Assembly: GCA_024516035.1 (NCBI GenBank) | Contig: CM044958.1 | Span: 48,081,783-48,145,782, forward strand | Direction of reading: 5' to 3' | Source of the DNA: Bactericera cockerelli | Taxonomy: Eukaryota; Arthropoda; Insecta; Hemiptera; Triozidae | Length of the DNA: 64,000 bases | In this document: piece by piece, positions 20,146 to 34,204 of the stretch | How positions within the stretch are numbered: the stretch's first letter is position 1 | How the letters are laid out: each line of letters starts with the position of its first letter | Translations under genes and position numbers: made by a program | Notes under the pieces: model-generated | Database searches by the model: none | What the model saw: only the letters and a program-made list of their open reading frames with translations | What the model was told of the DNA's origin: nothing

Positions 20146-20948
20146 GAAACCTGCCACTCGAGATGAGACGAAAGCACCAAGACTTCCAGAAAAACACTCT
20201 CACTCTCATAATCCCCTAATCTCCCTTTCAACCGTCACACAACGCACTCTGGATTGGTTAAATTTAAACGAAATAACCGTTTCAACCGTCACATAACGCA
20301 CTCTGATTGGTCAATTTGAACGAAATAACCGTTTCAACTGTCACACAACGCACTCAAGCCACTATCACATCACAGCTGATATACATGCGCTGTGATTGGT
20401 TGAAATTCCCACCAGAGGGCGAGTTAAGGGCAAACAGTCTGAATTATGAAAAAGTTGTTAGATATGGCTTTTAGAAGTCAAATAAAAATGGCTTAGGATG
20501 GGTCCTCTGTATACAAAAAAGAATAATGAAAGACTTTTCATAATTCAGATCTAGAGTTCCTCTATGTAGTCACTGCGACAGATTTTTTATTTTATTAACT
20601 ATGACACGGAACTTCTTTGTTCATTTTATCTAAACCAGTAACTTCTTTTCATAAAGATAGTATTAGGTATCTTTTGAACTTTTGAAAAAAAATTCCATAC
20701 CTCCATGGAAACCGATGTCATAATCCAAACAATCTTTTAATGCTTGAGACTAATACAATAATTTATTTCTGTACAGACTAAGCTACTTATTTCAATAAAT
20801 TAGTTATTTATTTAAATAAATCAAATTGTAATTTTACAAATATATATTTTTTTTACATATCTACGAAACGTTGTTTCATTGTTCTTTTATTGCTTTTACT
20901 AAAAAATCGGGATCACAAGTTCGAGTCAGAACTTAGAGGGCAGAATTA
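20146..20948 (+). other. Probable 3' UTR of the BAIAP3-like gene
   Basis: Begins after the stop. Contains three local copies of AACCGTCACACAACGCACTC with ATTGGTTAAATTTAAACGAA (20230-20350), part of which also occurs at 18046-18110. AATAAA-type signals lie near 20480 and 20793-20822. The exact cleavage site cannot be seen. Confidence 0.4.
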
Positions 20949-21080
20949 GGGCGAAATTAATAGACAAATTCGATATCACAAGTCATTGCTAAGCGTAGGT
21001 TTTCCCTATCTTACACAGTGCGCAATTCGTGACTTAGCGCCACAGAGGTACTAGAAAAACGTCTATTAATTCCGCCCTAA
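20949..21080. mobile_element. MITE, AGGGCG family
   Basis: About 130 bp with inverted ends AGGGCGAAATTAATAGAC / GTCTATTAATTCCGCCCT and core GTCATTGCTAAGCGTAGG ... GACTTAGCGCCACAGAGG. Copies elsewhere: 10559-10692, 10719-10850, 16381-16477 (part), 35348-35420 (part). Confidence 0.85.
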
Positions 21081-22312
21081 AGCTACAAAGCCCGACTTAG
21101 ATAATACATGATCTGTACAGTTGTTGTCAAGGTGGAAGTTAAGGGATAGTGCCCACTAAGATTAACTAATCCTGTTTCATGATTCGGCTCTTAAACACAT
21201 CCACTGCCAATACTTGGTAGATTGTAGAGGAGGGAAAAAGCTAGTAAAGTTATCATATTTCGTCGCTTAAGAAGAGGTACCTCGTAAGTCCGAATTTTTC
21301 GATAATACGTTTTTGGTATCGTTGGAATCGGAAAAAAATATCGATTTTTTAAAATCGGTTTTATATGACCATTCAAATACAAAAAATGCCACAATAATCG
21401 ATTAAAGTTTACCTCGTAAATCGATATTTTTGTTTTGAAGAAAATTTCTGGTGAGACCTCGTATCTCCAATCAGTAAAATATGTGTATTTTGTAAAATAA
21501 ATCAGAGATACCAGGTACCTCTACAAAAAATGCACACATGCTTTTCTGAAAATTTACAAGAATCACTTGAGAGGTACCTCGTATGTCCGATATCTCGTAA
21601 AAATACAAGTTTTATCAAAAAAATAGTAATTTCAATCGATAAAACAGGTATATGTTTATGGTTAAACTGATTTTTTTTTTAAACCTGCCACAACTTATAA
21701 TCAGTTTTTACTGTCTCCTGAAAAGTTCAAAAATCGGACTTACGAGGTACCTCTTCTTAAGCGACGATTGTGGTATCACTTACTAGTCAAACTCGCTTTA
21801 CTAAATCTACGCTGAAACTGGTACTTGAACCACCAACCTCCAAGTTACAAGTCCGCTGCCTTATCAATATATCTACAGTGCTCGGTAAGTATAGGAGGAA
21901 TAAATAATTCATGTCTTGAGTGTGATCCGAACCACGAAACCATGGGCTAAATTGTTCTCAATTCAACCACATCTTCAAAACAACTTTAATATTTTTTTGG
22001 TTGTAGGATTTCTACCCACTAAAAACCAACCTTCTCAAAAGAGCTAACCACACTTGGAACCGAAAAATATCACTACTTCAAGAAAATTAAAACTTCAATG
22101 TTGATCGTCAAAAAACTTTATATTTTCTTAATCTTTTTCTTCACAAAATCATTTTTATATTCAACAAAATTCGATACTGATCCCGAAACTTTACTGTTCA
22201 ATTTCAAACTTCAATACTCAACCTATAACAACTTCAATACTCATACTGAAACAAAAATGTTTTTCATACGCAAAAATGAAAAAATACACAAAAGTACAAT
22301 TTTTAGGATTAA
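21081..22312. other. Intergenic repeats
   Basis: Apart from the inverted-repeat element at 21261-21769 and a SINE fragment at 21775-21890, this is AT-rich DNA with GTAGGATTTCTACCCACTAA (shared with 50225-50285). An 81-codon frame at 22098 is lysine/phenylalanine-rich low complexity and not called. Confidence 0.5.
21261..21769. mobile_element. Inverted-repeat element with GAGGTACCTCGTA motifs
   Basis: Ends CGTCGCTTAAGAAGAGGTAC CTCGTAAGTCCGA and its reverse complement (about 33 bp). Motif GAGGTACCTCGTA(T/A)GTCCGA also occurs internally near 21570. Inserted into a SINE-type repeat. Confidence 0.8.
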
Positions 22313-22412
22313 AAAAATACTCGTACTGAAAAAACTTCAATAGTCGTACTGAAACAATTTCAATACTCGTACTGAAACAACTTCAATACTTGTACTGGAA
22401 CAACTTCAATAC
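22313..22412 (-). repeat. 23-bp tandem repeat beginning at the candidate exon's 3' edge
   Basis: On the minus strand GTATTGAAGTTGTTTCAGTA plus CGA is repeated about four times directly after the open frame ends with ...GATGA. The copies share the -GA|GTATTG join, so the unit may span the junction. Confidence 0.7.
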
Positions 22413-22650
22413 TCATCCTCCAACAGCTCCCTGGTCGTTCCCAGACGTAACATTAAGAAGTGCAAAATAATGTACGGGGCCACCAAACCGGACACAACAT
22501 AGATGAAGAAGATGACGGAAAACTTGGTTTCTTCTTCGTGTCCACAGGCAAGATTTCGTACGTATACGCTGACTTCTTCAATGCGTTTGATGCAGTCGAG
22601 AAATTTCCGAACGGTTTCACCTTCAAAAGTCGACCAGAGTTTTTCAACAG
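22413..22650 (-). CDS. Candidate membrane-protein exon
   Basis: Minus-strand acceptor ttctccccaaattgcag leads into VEKLWSTFEGETVRKFLDCI, KRIEEVSVYVRNLACGHEEE, then hydrophobic FSVIFFIYVVSGLVAPYIIL and HFLMLRLGTTRELLEDE. The hydrophobic stretch could be a membrane span; a chemoreceptor-like protein is one possibility, but I do not recognise it. The frame is open upstream to about 22684. A GA|GTATTG donor would end it, exactly where a 23-bp tandem repeat begins. No other exon was found. Confidence 0.35.
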
Positions 22651-23029
22651 CTGCAATTTGGGGAGAAATCTGAATAAATGCATCATGTCGAAATATTCAA
22701 ATGTAGTGAAAAAAGTAAGGTACTCTGGTTTCCCTCGGGTGGGTTTTTAAAAAAGTGAGTATATGAACTAGGGCTGGTAAATCAGTATTGACAGACTGAA
22801 AAAAAAAATCGCTGGTAAATTATCAACAGTTCAAGATTGACCGCTGGTAAATTGTTAAAAGTTCTTGATAACAGCGGTGAGATAAGATATTGCACTAAAA
22901 TAATTGAAAAGAAGTTTCACAAAGTTTTAGAAAAGAAAATTGCGAACAAGTTGAACAAAATTTAAGACAGTAAGCAAAATAGTACAATTTATTCAACACA
23001 ACTTATTTGAGCCAGTCATACTTCAAACC

Positions 23030-23240
23030 TCAAGGGCTCTGACACAATGTTCAGAGAATGCTAGCCTGGTGGGATTTCTACCTCCTCTTATTTGACGGTG
23101 CCCTTGGCTCAATATCACTAGGATAATAATTCCGTGTCCGTGAGATAGGCATAGCTATATCACGGTGGTGAAAGGATTATATGGACACCCAGATCTAATA
23201 TCTAGGAAATTATTTGCTGCAACAAATAAGCCTTGCAATT
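23030..23240. repeat. Dispersed repeat, inverse copy at 40340-40440
   Basis: TTCCGTGTCCGTGAGATAGG and ATCACGGTGGTGAAAGGATT, then ATATGGACACCCA; the same text occurs inverted at 40368-40430. Confidence 0.7.
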
Positions 23241-23362
23241 CAACGAGGCAATGCTGCAAGCGTTTTGGGTTATTATCCCGAGGATGATGTTCTAAACAAT
23301 GTTTTTTTTTTTTTTTTTTTTTAATAAATAAGTGGACTTGTATTTAAAAAAATCTAGGCTCC

Positions 23363-23625
23363 TTTCATGTCCATTGATTCTATTCGGTTTTAACGTCCTG
23401 ATTAGATATGGATAGTCAGGACGGGGGTTTTACCCTCCATTCGCAGGGAATCGTACCAGCTACCCACATTAACCTCACCAAGCCTGGGTAGGGCCGTTTT
23501 TGTCAGCCCGACGTGCTTGGAGGGAACAGAATTTTCTTCAAAAAGTCTGCCCCAACTGTGTATGGAACTCAGGAACTCTGGACTACGGGCAGTAGTCACA
23601 ACCGTTCCGCCATAGAGGCTGGCAA
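23363..23625 (-). mobile_element. GCCTCCGTGGCG-type SINE, minus orientation
   Basis: GGGAATCGTACCAGCTACCC and GCAGTAGTCACAACCGTTCC in reverse; tail missing. Confidence 0.8.
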
Positions 23626-24765
23626 TAAATATCTCCATGACAACCATGGTCAATAAAATCATTCGGCGAGGTTTATTGACTCCCTCCATTTTTGTCTATT
23701 ACCAGGTGTGAGGAAAATTCTACCACCTGACCCTCAGAGTTAAGCAACGTCCAGCTAGGTTAGGACCTGGATGGGTGACCATGACCATTGAAATTTGAAC
23801 CCTCGTTATTTTAGCTATTACCGCCCCACTCTGACTGGGTGAGGTTGATTTCAGTAGCTGGTTTGTAAGTTTCCAGCGAATGGAGGGTGAAACTTCTGTC
23901 GTGATATGACCATGCAATTGAAAGCGACGTTTAAAAAAAAAAAAAAAATTAAGAAATATACCTACGAAAAAAAATATCATATTTATGTTAATCACTTTCG
24001 TGATATATCACAACTATTCAAACTCGCTTTACTAAATCTTCGCTGAAACCGGGACTCGAACCACTGACCTCCAAGCTACAAGTGCGCCGCCTCATCGCTC
24101 AAGCTATTGTGCTCGGTAAATATAGGAGGAAAAATTCATGCCTTGAGTAGGATTCGAACCACGGGCTAGATTGTTCACAATTCTACCACATCACCAACAT
24201 TCATGTTGTGGTTGACGTTTCATCACATGTCTGTTTCCAAGTTCAGGAAAGCCACCACCTCCATAGGGGCCGCCCACAGTGATGCTGGGTCAAGATCAGT
24301 GGCGTAGGAAGGGGGGGTTTGGGGAAACAACCCCCCCCCCCAAATTTTTCAAGAAACCCCTGCAAAATAAATACGATGAAATATACGTAGTCACTTCCGT
24401 CCTCAAACCCCCCCCCCCTAAATGTAGGTCCAGCTCGCCACTGGTCAAGATTTGCAGGTTTAGATTGACAGGTAAACATGTGGTGGACATTATGGTCCAT
24501 CAACGTCACAGTCACATTGACAACAAAGATTTGGTCACATACTGACTAACCATTAAATTCATCTGGGTTCATAAGAAAAATCTACCAAGCTTTGACAGTC
24601 GATGTTGTTGCAGCACTAGACTTGTAATGTAGACAATTTGGATCTAGAGCCGTATTATGAAACAGGATTAGTATTAGTAAATCCAAGTCGACCCTAGGAA
24701 TTTATCAGCTGACCGATAGGTATTTAAAACAAGATTTTCCGTCACAAAGGCTACAGCTCCTTTTT

Positions 24766-25412
24766 TACTTTCCTTATCATATAATAAGGAAAGTATTGTA
24801 TTCGTCGAAAATTTGACCTACCCAGTTTTTCACATTTCTGGACGAATCATAGCCTCAAGATACCAAAAAAGTTAGTTTCAGCCATTGGTCCGTGCGTCTG
24901 TCTGTGTGTGTGTGTGTGTGTGTGTCTGTGTGTGTGTGTGTGAACAGGATAACTCAAGAACGGTAAGAGCTAGAGACTTGAAATTTGGTATGCAAATTAG
25001 TTTTATACACCAGACGAACCACGAAACTTTTGGTTTTGATCGGCCGCAGAATGCGGCCGTAGGGCCGCAATTATTGGCCACAAGTGCTGGTTCTTTGAAT
25101 TGGTTTAAAGATCCAAAAAAAGTTAGACAACAACATTTTCTTAGGTTAAAAAAATAATAGGGGTCTCTTCTGATCAATTTTTTGACATCTTGAACTTTTT
25201 GGATCGCGGCCCCAATTTACCGGTATATTGGGGGGACCCGCTGTGACTAACTTTTTTATTATTTATCGTAGATGGGGATTGTGACATATCAAATCCAATG
25301 ATTTTGAGGTGCTGATTACGAATTTGACATTGATTTTTAGGTAAATGTTACCTTTGAGTCACCAGTGGCTTTTGGTCCTGTTCCCATTCCTAATATGATA
25401 AGGAAAGTCGTG
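24766..25412 (+). mobile_element. Dispersed ~650-bp repeat, copy 1
   Basis: Starts TACTTTCCTTATCATATAAT and ends near CTAATATGATAAGGAAAGTC. Contains a (TG)n tract (24903-24942). A diverged copy in inverse orientation is at 53432-54085. No open frame of note. Confidence 0.8.
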
Positions 25413-25429
25413 TGATGTTTACACCAGAT

Positions 25430-26560
25430 TTTTTACCACTCGACTACACGAGTATATCATCAGACCTAGTTTTAGCGCCGTATATTGAAACAGAATTAGT
25501 AAATCTAAGCCGACCGTTAGACTATCCACCACCAAGGCTGTCGACAGCTTCGTTACGCTAAATAGCTAATATACAGTTATAAAGCCCGGCTCAGATATGA
25601 TATCTACAGTTGTTATCAAGGTGAAAGTTAAGGGATAGTGTCCACTAAGATTAACTAATCCTGTTTCATAATTCGGTCCCTAGAGTCTAGTCTAGAGCAT
25701 GGATCATTTATTTGAGTTTGTGACCACATAACGAAACTCTGAGTGTTAGGTGGTAGGAAATGTTTTGAGTATATTTTACCTCGCCAGGTAATTAACTGTC
25801 ACTTAAGACTATTATTAACTAATAGATCAATAACTAATAACAATAGATCTAAATAGTAGTCGGTGTGATGATTGGGGCTTCACTTGTGAAACTCCAACCA
25901 GTCAATAATAATATGAATGGGTGAGTAGAAGAACCAGGAATGTCAAAAATCGACTTTTCAGGAAAGCAGAAATAAGATTTGTCTTATTTTTGCTTTCCTG
26001 ATGCTAATGAGTATAATAAAATTAAATTTTACATTCCTTGTTATTCGACAAGATTCTCACAACTAGGTACTAATACCGCTAGCAAAAGTGGTCAGTGATT
26101 TTGTTACATTCCTTGTTTAACATCAGATTTTTTTCCGCTTCCCCCACTTTAAAATCGAAAAAAAATATACTTTTAAGGGGTATTTCTCCTTCATATTCAC
26201 AGAGATGATAGAAAAGAGTACATTCATTCTTATTCTACGAAGAAAAAAAAAAATCGATTTTTGACATTCCTGGTTCTTCTACTCACCCATTCAATTATTA
26301 TTATAGAAATAAGTCGCCCAAAATAGTTTTCACTAAATAGGTATGTCTTTATTTACAAAGAGTTCAATTTTTTTTAATAAATTGAAAAGACAAGGGATCA
26401 TAACCGTATCAAAAAAACACATTCCATAAAGGAATGGTACAAACATTGGAGACAAATTGCTTTAAATCAGATGGTTCTCAGAAAAATAAAATAAATAAAA
26501 TATTATATTAAAGCTTTCACTCGCGCGACTTACATAATCGATTAAAAGGAAGAGAATGCC
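25430..26560. other. Intergenic, no gene seen
   Basis: Holds a SINE fragment (25715-25800), TTGGGGCTTCACTTGTGAAA (also 6077 and inverted at 8940), and an inverted pair GGGTGAGTAGAAGAACCAGG AATGTC (25919) / GACATTCCTGGTTCTTCTAC TCACCC (26263), marking a ~370-bp inverted-repeat element at 25918-26289. Confidence 0.55.
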
Positions 26561-26631
26561 GTATTGCCGTAGCACTGCCCTTGATCAAGTTTTGTTTTGT
26601 TATTTTAAATTTCTATGTATGTATATGTATA

Positions 26632-27316
26632 CAGGGTGGTCCAGAAAGTTTGCACCAAAATGATAGGGGTAATAAAAGAGTCCATTTCGAACAAAAATGT
26701 TCCCGGACATTTTCCTTTATTTTTTGTCGTTTTCAAAATGGCGGCCAAAACGTGTGTTTTTCAAATATGTGCGTTCAGAACGTTGACAGCCTAAATGAGC
26801 ATGATCATTAAAATATTGAACGGGTTAATTTAACCCAGATGGGGCTGACGTCCTTCCAGAAGGACGTCTTTCTGGAAGGACGTCAGCCCCATCTGGTGAA
26901 AGGTACTACATTGTTGATTTTTCTAATTAACTCAGCTTGTTGAGGTTAGTTGGCGACACCTTAAGCTCTTTGTTTTGAGTCCGAGTGATAAGTTAACAGC
27001 ACTTATTTTGATTCAGGACTCAATTTATATCACTCCAAAAAAATAAAACAAAAAATTTCACCGCGTTATCTGGGTTAACTTATTTTAATTAAAATTTTAT
27101 TTTCAATTCAAAAATACAATCCGTTTTTTTCTAGGTGGTACAGAAAAAAAAAAAAAAATCAAAAGCCAACCAAAGTCGGAATATTTGAAAAACACACGTT
27201 TGGCCGCCATTTTGAAAATGACAAAAAATAAAGGAAAATGTCCGGGAATATTTTTGTTGGAAATGGTCTCTTTTATTACCCCTATCATTTTGGTGCAAAC
27301 TTTCTGGACCACCCTG
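26632..27316. mobile_element. Long foldback element, TA target (mariner/Tc1-type)
   Basis: About 140-bp inverted repeats beginning CAGGGTGGTCCAGAAAGTTT GCACC, flanked by TA. Non-coding. A second palindromic element lies inside (about 26822-27085), with a near-perfect hairpin at 26838-26898 (CCAGATGGGGCTGACGTCCT...). Confidence 0.87.
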
Positions 27317-28650
27317 TATATTCTATGCCATTTTTAAATAAAACTTAATCGAACATGTTCAATAAAACCCAATGTATTTGTAACTTAAGCGAAAATTTCC
27401 TGTATGTTTATTACAGAAGTTCGTTCTATATTGAGCCATTTTAATTCAAACTACAGTAACAATTAATAGGACTTCGCAGAATCAAGATAAAGATTTGTTA
27501 ATACTCTTCATAGCCTAAAAGACTCTCCCCAGAACGATATCTGGTCCGGGCTCCTCTGATACACATACTGGATATTGAGCCAATTGTTTAATTTAAGGCC
27601 CAAAGTCTGATCAACACTAGCTAATAGTGCATTCGTTTACTGTCCAGCTATCAAATTTTAACGACCAAATAGAAGTTTCAAATTTAAAGGTTTTTTTCAC
27701 GCATGGTTAGCGCTGGATTAGCAAAAGGCCCTAAGAAAATAAGTGTCTATTATATTAATTTGTACTTCAAATTACGTTTGACAAAAAATGCATTATAATT
27801 TTCGGAATACCACCTAATCAATACTTCTCCCGTCAGTCTGACAACGTCTGATCTCGAGATATTTATAAAAATATAGTCGTCAAATTAACACAATGATTTT
27901 ATTTGATCACTGAAAAATTTGACGTGTAGACGTAATAGTCGTCATATTTACACAATGATTTTATTTGATCACTGAAAAATTTGACGTGTAGAATTAATTT
28001 TTTTTCTTCAAATAATCTTCTTAAATAAAAAATCTAGTCTAAATTCATAGAAATATAATTTCATCTTTTTCTGTACATGAAGTGACTCAATTCTTCCGCC
28101 ATTTCTGAGGAGAGCACGGGAAGTAGTAAGACCGGGAGATCCAACTCGGTGTAAACTTAAAAAAGTGGTGTGGTGTAGAGAAAAAATCTAACATATTTAT
28201 TTTCCCGTTTTTAGGGCGATTTTTCGTAAAATATTTTCTCGTAACTTAAAAAATAGGCTGAATAAGTATTTTAAAAAGCGTTAACTCCGGTTGGTCACAT
28301 GTTGTCATCATCTTCCACTGCAGGGTGGCGCATTGGTAGCAACGGAACATACGCTCAAATAATGTTCCTCACACACTGGAACAAACTAACCTTTTTAACA
28401 TTAAGGACCTTTCAACTTTAGACGATTTCCGGACACTAATAATTAAGTCCCCGTGATTTCTTGATCGGCACATCAAAGAAAACAATATTCTAGAAAGCTA
28501 GACGAAAATGTGACTTGATTCTACCAGTTTAAACTGGTTTTAGGTGCCAATCAATTCGAATGTTAGAAAATTTCTATACAACACACTACTCGCGGGTTTA
28601 CCTCATTATATATTTAAAAAAATCAATTGTAGATGTTTGTGATCTGTGTT
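27317..28650. other. Intergenic, no gene seen
   Basis: AT-rich. Two direct copies of AATGATTTTATTTGATCACT GAAAAATTTGACGTGTAGA (27891 and 27953). No conserved frame. Confidence 0.5.
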
Positions 28651-28719
28651 GTAACATGCCCATAACGTAGTATGGCTCCCTTCTGACGAACGAAGAGTGA
28701 CACAATACTTCCCAATTAA

Positions 28720-28995
28720 GTAGTCACCGTGGCAGAGTGAGTTAGCGCACTAGGCATTACACGCATGGTGACCTGTGTTCAATTCCCAGCGGGGTAGGAA
28801 TTTTTCTGCTCTGTACTTGGATGTTCGGGGTCCACTCATACCTCGTGAGGAAAAATGAGTAGTTCCTTGTATAAGTAACGACCAGTGGCGGCATTATCAG
28901 AGTAAAAAGAAATTCATGTAATGGAATTCGAAAAGTACAAGAGGCTCTTAGGAATCCTGCGCTACCCACAAAAATTATGAAGAGGCCTTGTGCTG
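28720..28995 (+). mobile_element. tRNA-derived SINE (CACCGTGGCAGAGTG-type)
   Basis: GTCACCGTGGCAGAGTGAGT, GTGTTCAATTCCCAGCGGGG, then GGTCCACTCATACCTCGTGA. Other copies 30935-31185 (+, head truncated) and 56575-56860 (-). Confidence 0.82.
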
Positions 28996-29291
28996 CATAC
29001 TGGCATACACATATATACTTCCCAATCAGGTGATGGGTCAACAAGTCAACATCAGCGCACCGGAAGGTATCCCTTACTAACAACTCAAGTACAAACTGAA
29101 GTGTTGCCTCGGGTTGCAAAGCAATGTTTCAGTGTTTCAGTCAGTGGAATTCCATCTCATTTGATTCTAAAGCAAGAGCGGAGCATGAAACACTGCGAAA
29201 CGCTTGGCAACATTGTGAGGCAGAATGTTGCACCCCGTGAGATTCCGGTCTGAACAGGCTGCAGATGGCATCACAATTCAAGTCAGTATTA

Positions 29292-29672
29292 AGGTCGATT
29301 CTAACACACCCGTGACGTGACAGTTCCGTGACCGGTAAGTGATTCTACCGGCCGTGAATTTCTATTCACACTGGTCAGTGCTCCAACCGCGCAGTGGCAG
29401 TGCACTTGCGTGAAAACACTGGTAAAAATTGTGAAAACACTGGTAAATGCGTAGTTGGTAAAATCAAAATCACCAGCCTTGAAAATCGAAAAATATCTTC
29501 CGTAAGTAATGTACCGGATCACGGTACGAGCACTGTTTGCACTGTCACGGTCACCTGCCGGGCGAGTTGGAATAGGGCCCTTCAAATTCCTACAAGAATC
29601 TGATTTTCCTCGCCGGAGGGATCACGTCACGGACGCGGCACTGTCACGTCACGGATGTGTATGAATCGACCT
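29292..29672. mobile_element. piggyBac-type MITE (TTAA target)
   Basis: Ends GGTCGATTCTAACACACCCG TGACGTGACAG and GTCACGTCACGGATGTGT..GAATCGACC, flanked on both sides by TTAA. GC-richer than surroundings; no intact coding frame. Confidence 0.8.
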
Positions 29673-30754
29673 TAAAGGTCCAAGTCTAAAAGTAAAAAGA
29701 GCGTACAAATATTATTTACAACGCAGTTGAGATTTTGATTGCCAATCTTCAGATTAGACACCGAGTCTAAAATTTCAGCCAAACCTGAAATAAAAATGAA
29801 CAAGTATCAGATACAGCTGAAGGAAACTAGCTAAAAAAAATTGACATCGGAGCAAAAAATATTTTTTTTTACAAAAACGCACACAATACTTCCGATTTCT
29901 AATATTAGAAATTTCTCGGAAGTAATACCACCTCTATTTTGACGGTAAGTTGGCGGCCACAACGAGGACCTAGGGACTGTACAGTACACCCTAGACCCTA
30001 TGGTACAGTGTGGTACCTACACTACACCCTAGACCCTGTGGTACCTACAGCTTGATATAACCGAATGTCGGGTCTCCCTTGGGTTCGCCCACTAATAAGA
30101 AGCAGGAGGCATAGTATAAATAAATACATTTTTTTAAACTATTACTTAAAAAAAAAAAAAAAAAAAAAAAAAAACGGGAGGCGAGCGCTCGTCAAGTAGC
30201 GCCAGCCAACCGGCCTATATTAACACGAAACAGAGTTTATATGTATTTTGTTTTCGCCCACTTCGCGCTAACTTTTAGCAATTTTTATTTCATATAACTG
30301 TTACTTTAAATATTTCAAGGTAGTCATCGACCTCAGTAGCTTGCTTGATAAGGCAGCGGACTCCTAACCTGGAGGTTGGTGGTTCGAGTCCCAATTTCGT
30401 TAAAAATTTGGCAGTATGGCTTTGAGTAGTTGAGAAATTAACACAAATATGATGACTTTTTTTTAAAGGTAGTCTATTTAACACATGTGGTTTTAGTGAC
30501 TGTGTGCCTTTTATCTTTTGCCTGTACTTTTTAACTTTGCCTTTTTTTTAAAGATATTTGGGGTTGGCATTGGTCAACCTGTTTCTCATGGTTGAGGTTG
30601 TTTGGTTCTGACACTTCAAATTACACGTTTTATGGCTCTCTTATGAGAATTTTTTTTCCAGTTTTCATGTATCCACCAGAGTTTTTCTTTGAGTTTTCTT
30701 ATATCCAGAGTTTTTCTTTGAGTTTTTTTTTATGTCCAAGTTTGCCTGATTTAC

Positions 30755-32820
<2,066 letters not shown>

Positions 32821-32986
32821 TCAAGGATAGGGTCAGTTTCATAAGAATATTTTCTAAGATCATAATGTGATTTTTCACCAATTAAATTGTAAGCAATTTT
32901 AATACATGACAACTTTTTTAATAATTATACTTTTATAATCTCATCAAAGCAGTCACCATAAGGACATGAGTTGGATGTAGGGATTT

Positions 32987-34037
32987 AGGGTGAAAATAAT
33001 AGACAAATTCTACATCACAAGTCATTGCTAAGCATCGGTTTTTTACTATCTTACACAGTACGAGGTTTGGCTATTAAGTTCGTAGACGCGAGCCGCTACG
33101 CAAAAGCTGCCCATGCTAGGAAGATATGATGAACATGTTCAGAAAGCTTCAAGTCTTGTGTTTTGATTGATAGCTGTCACATGCCTGTACTGTAATTAGT
33201 TCTGTTGTGATAGCCCGACGCGCAAGACACCTTTTTTAATTTTGCCGGAATTATGATTGATACAAACGTTGAGCAACGAGTGATTATTGAATTTTACGTA
33301 AAACTCGCTGGTAAAACTTTTTCTTTGTTAAAGATAGTGTACCAGGAGTCATGTTTGAAAAGATCAACGCTTTATAAGTGGTTTAACGGTTTCAAGGTGG
33401 TCAGGAAGATGTTGAGGACGATCCACGTCCTGGTCGCCCCAAAACCTCAAAAACTGACGAAAACATTGAAAAAATTGGTGTTATGATTCGTTCTGACCGT
33501 AGATTAACTCTAGGACTAATGGCTGATACACTTAAAATTAATAGATAATGTGTGAGACAAATTTTGCACGAAAATTTCAACATGACAAAAGTTTGCGCAA
33601 AAATGGTGCCATACGCCAGTCCACAGTGCTTTCTCCGTGAAGACGTTGCTGGCCAAGTACAACATCCCAGTGTTGGAACACCCTCCTTACTCACCCGACC
33701 TGGCCCCGTGCGACTTTTACTTATTCCCAAAAATCAAATTTACCCTGAAAGGTACCAGATTTGACAGCGTAAATGACGTTAAGAAAAAACCGGCAGAAGG
33801 TCTTGAAAGGCCTCACACAAAATGAGCTCCACCACTGTTTCGATCAATGGAAAATTTGCTTAGAACGTTGTAGGGATAGAGGAGGGGAGTACATTGAAGG
33901 GGATAACTACTAAAGTTGGGTAAGTTAAACACACATCGTTTTATGGAAAGAGTCTACGAACTTAATAGCCAAACCTCGTATGCAATCCATGACTTAGCGC
34001 CACAGGTATTACAAAAATTCTATCAATTACACCCTTA
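32987..34037. mobile_element. MITE (AGGGCGAAATTAATAGAC family) split by the mariner
   Basis: Left half 32987-33060 (AATAGACAAATTCTACATCA, GTCATTGCTAAGCATCGG) and right half 33979-34037 (CCATGACTTAGCGCCACAG, ending in ACACCCTTA) join into the same element as at 20949-21080. Confidence 0.85.
33061..33978 (+). mobile_element. Decayed mariner-like transposon
   Basis: Perfect ~27-bp terminal inverted repeats (CGAGGTTTGGCTATTAAGTT CGTAGAC) flanked by TA duplications. Transposase remnants in shifted frames: KRSTLYKWFNGF near 33357, DDPRPGRPKTS in another frame near 33414, and NIPVLEHPPYSPDLAPCDFY near 33661, the third-Asp region typical of mariner. Stops, a frame shift and an internal deletion make it inactive. 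It sits inside a MITE. Confidence 0.92.
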
Positions 34038-34204
34038 GTGGAAACTCCATTCAATATTGATTCTATTTGATTTTAACATCCTGATGTGAGATTTTCAGGA
34101 TGGCAATTTTACCCTCAATTGCTAGGAATCATATACAACTACCCACATTAACCTCCCCAGCCAAGTTGGGCTAGAAAAGCCAGTCTCACATGTTCTTTAC
34201 TTAG

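Noticed and set aside
24878..25177. Overlapping 90-99 codon frames on both strands
   Set aside because: Lie in a dispersed repeat with a (TG)n tract; a second copy does not keep the frames.
28757..29119. 120-codon minus-strand frame
   Set aside because: Mostly the reverse complement of a SINE.
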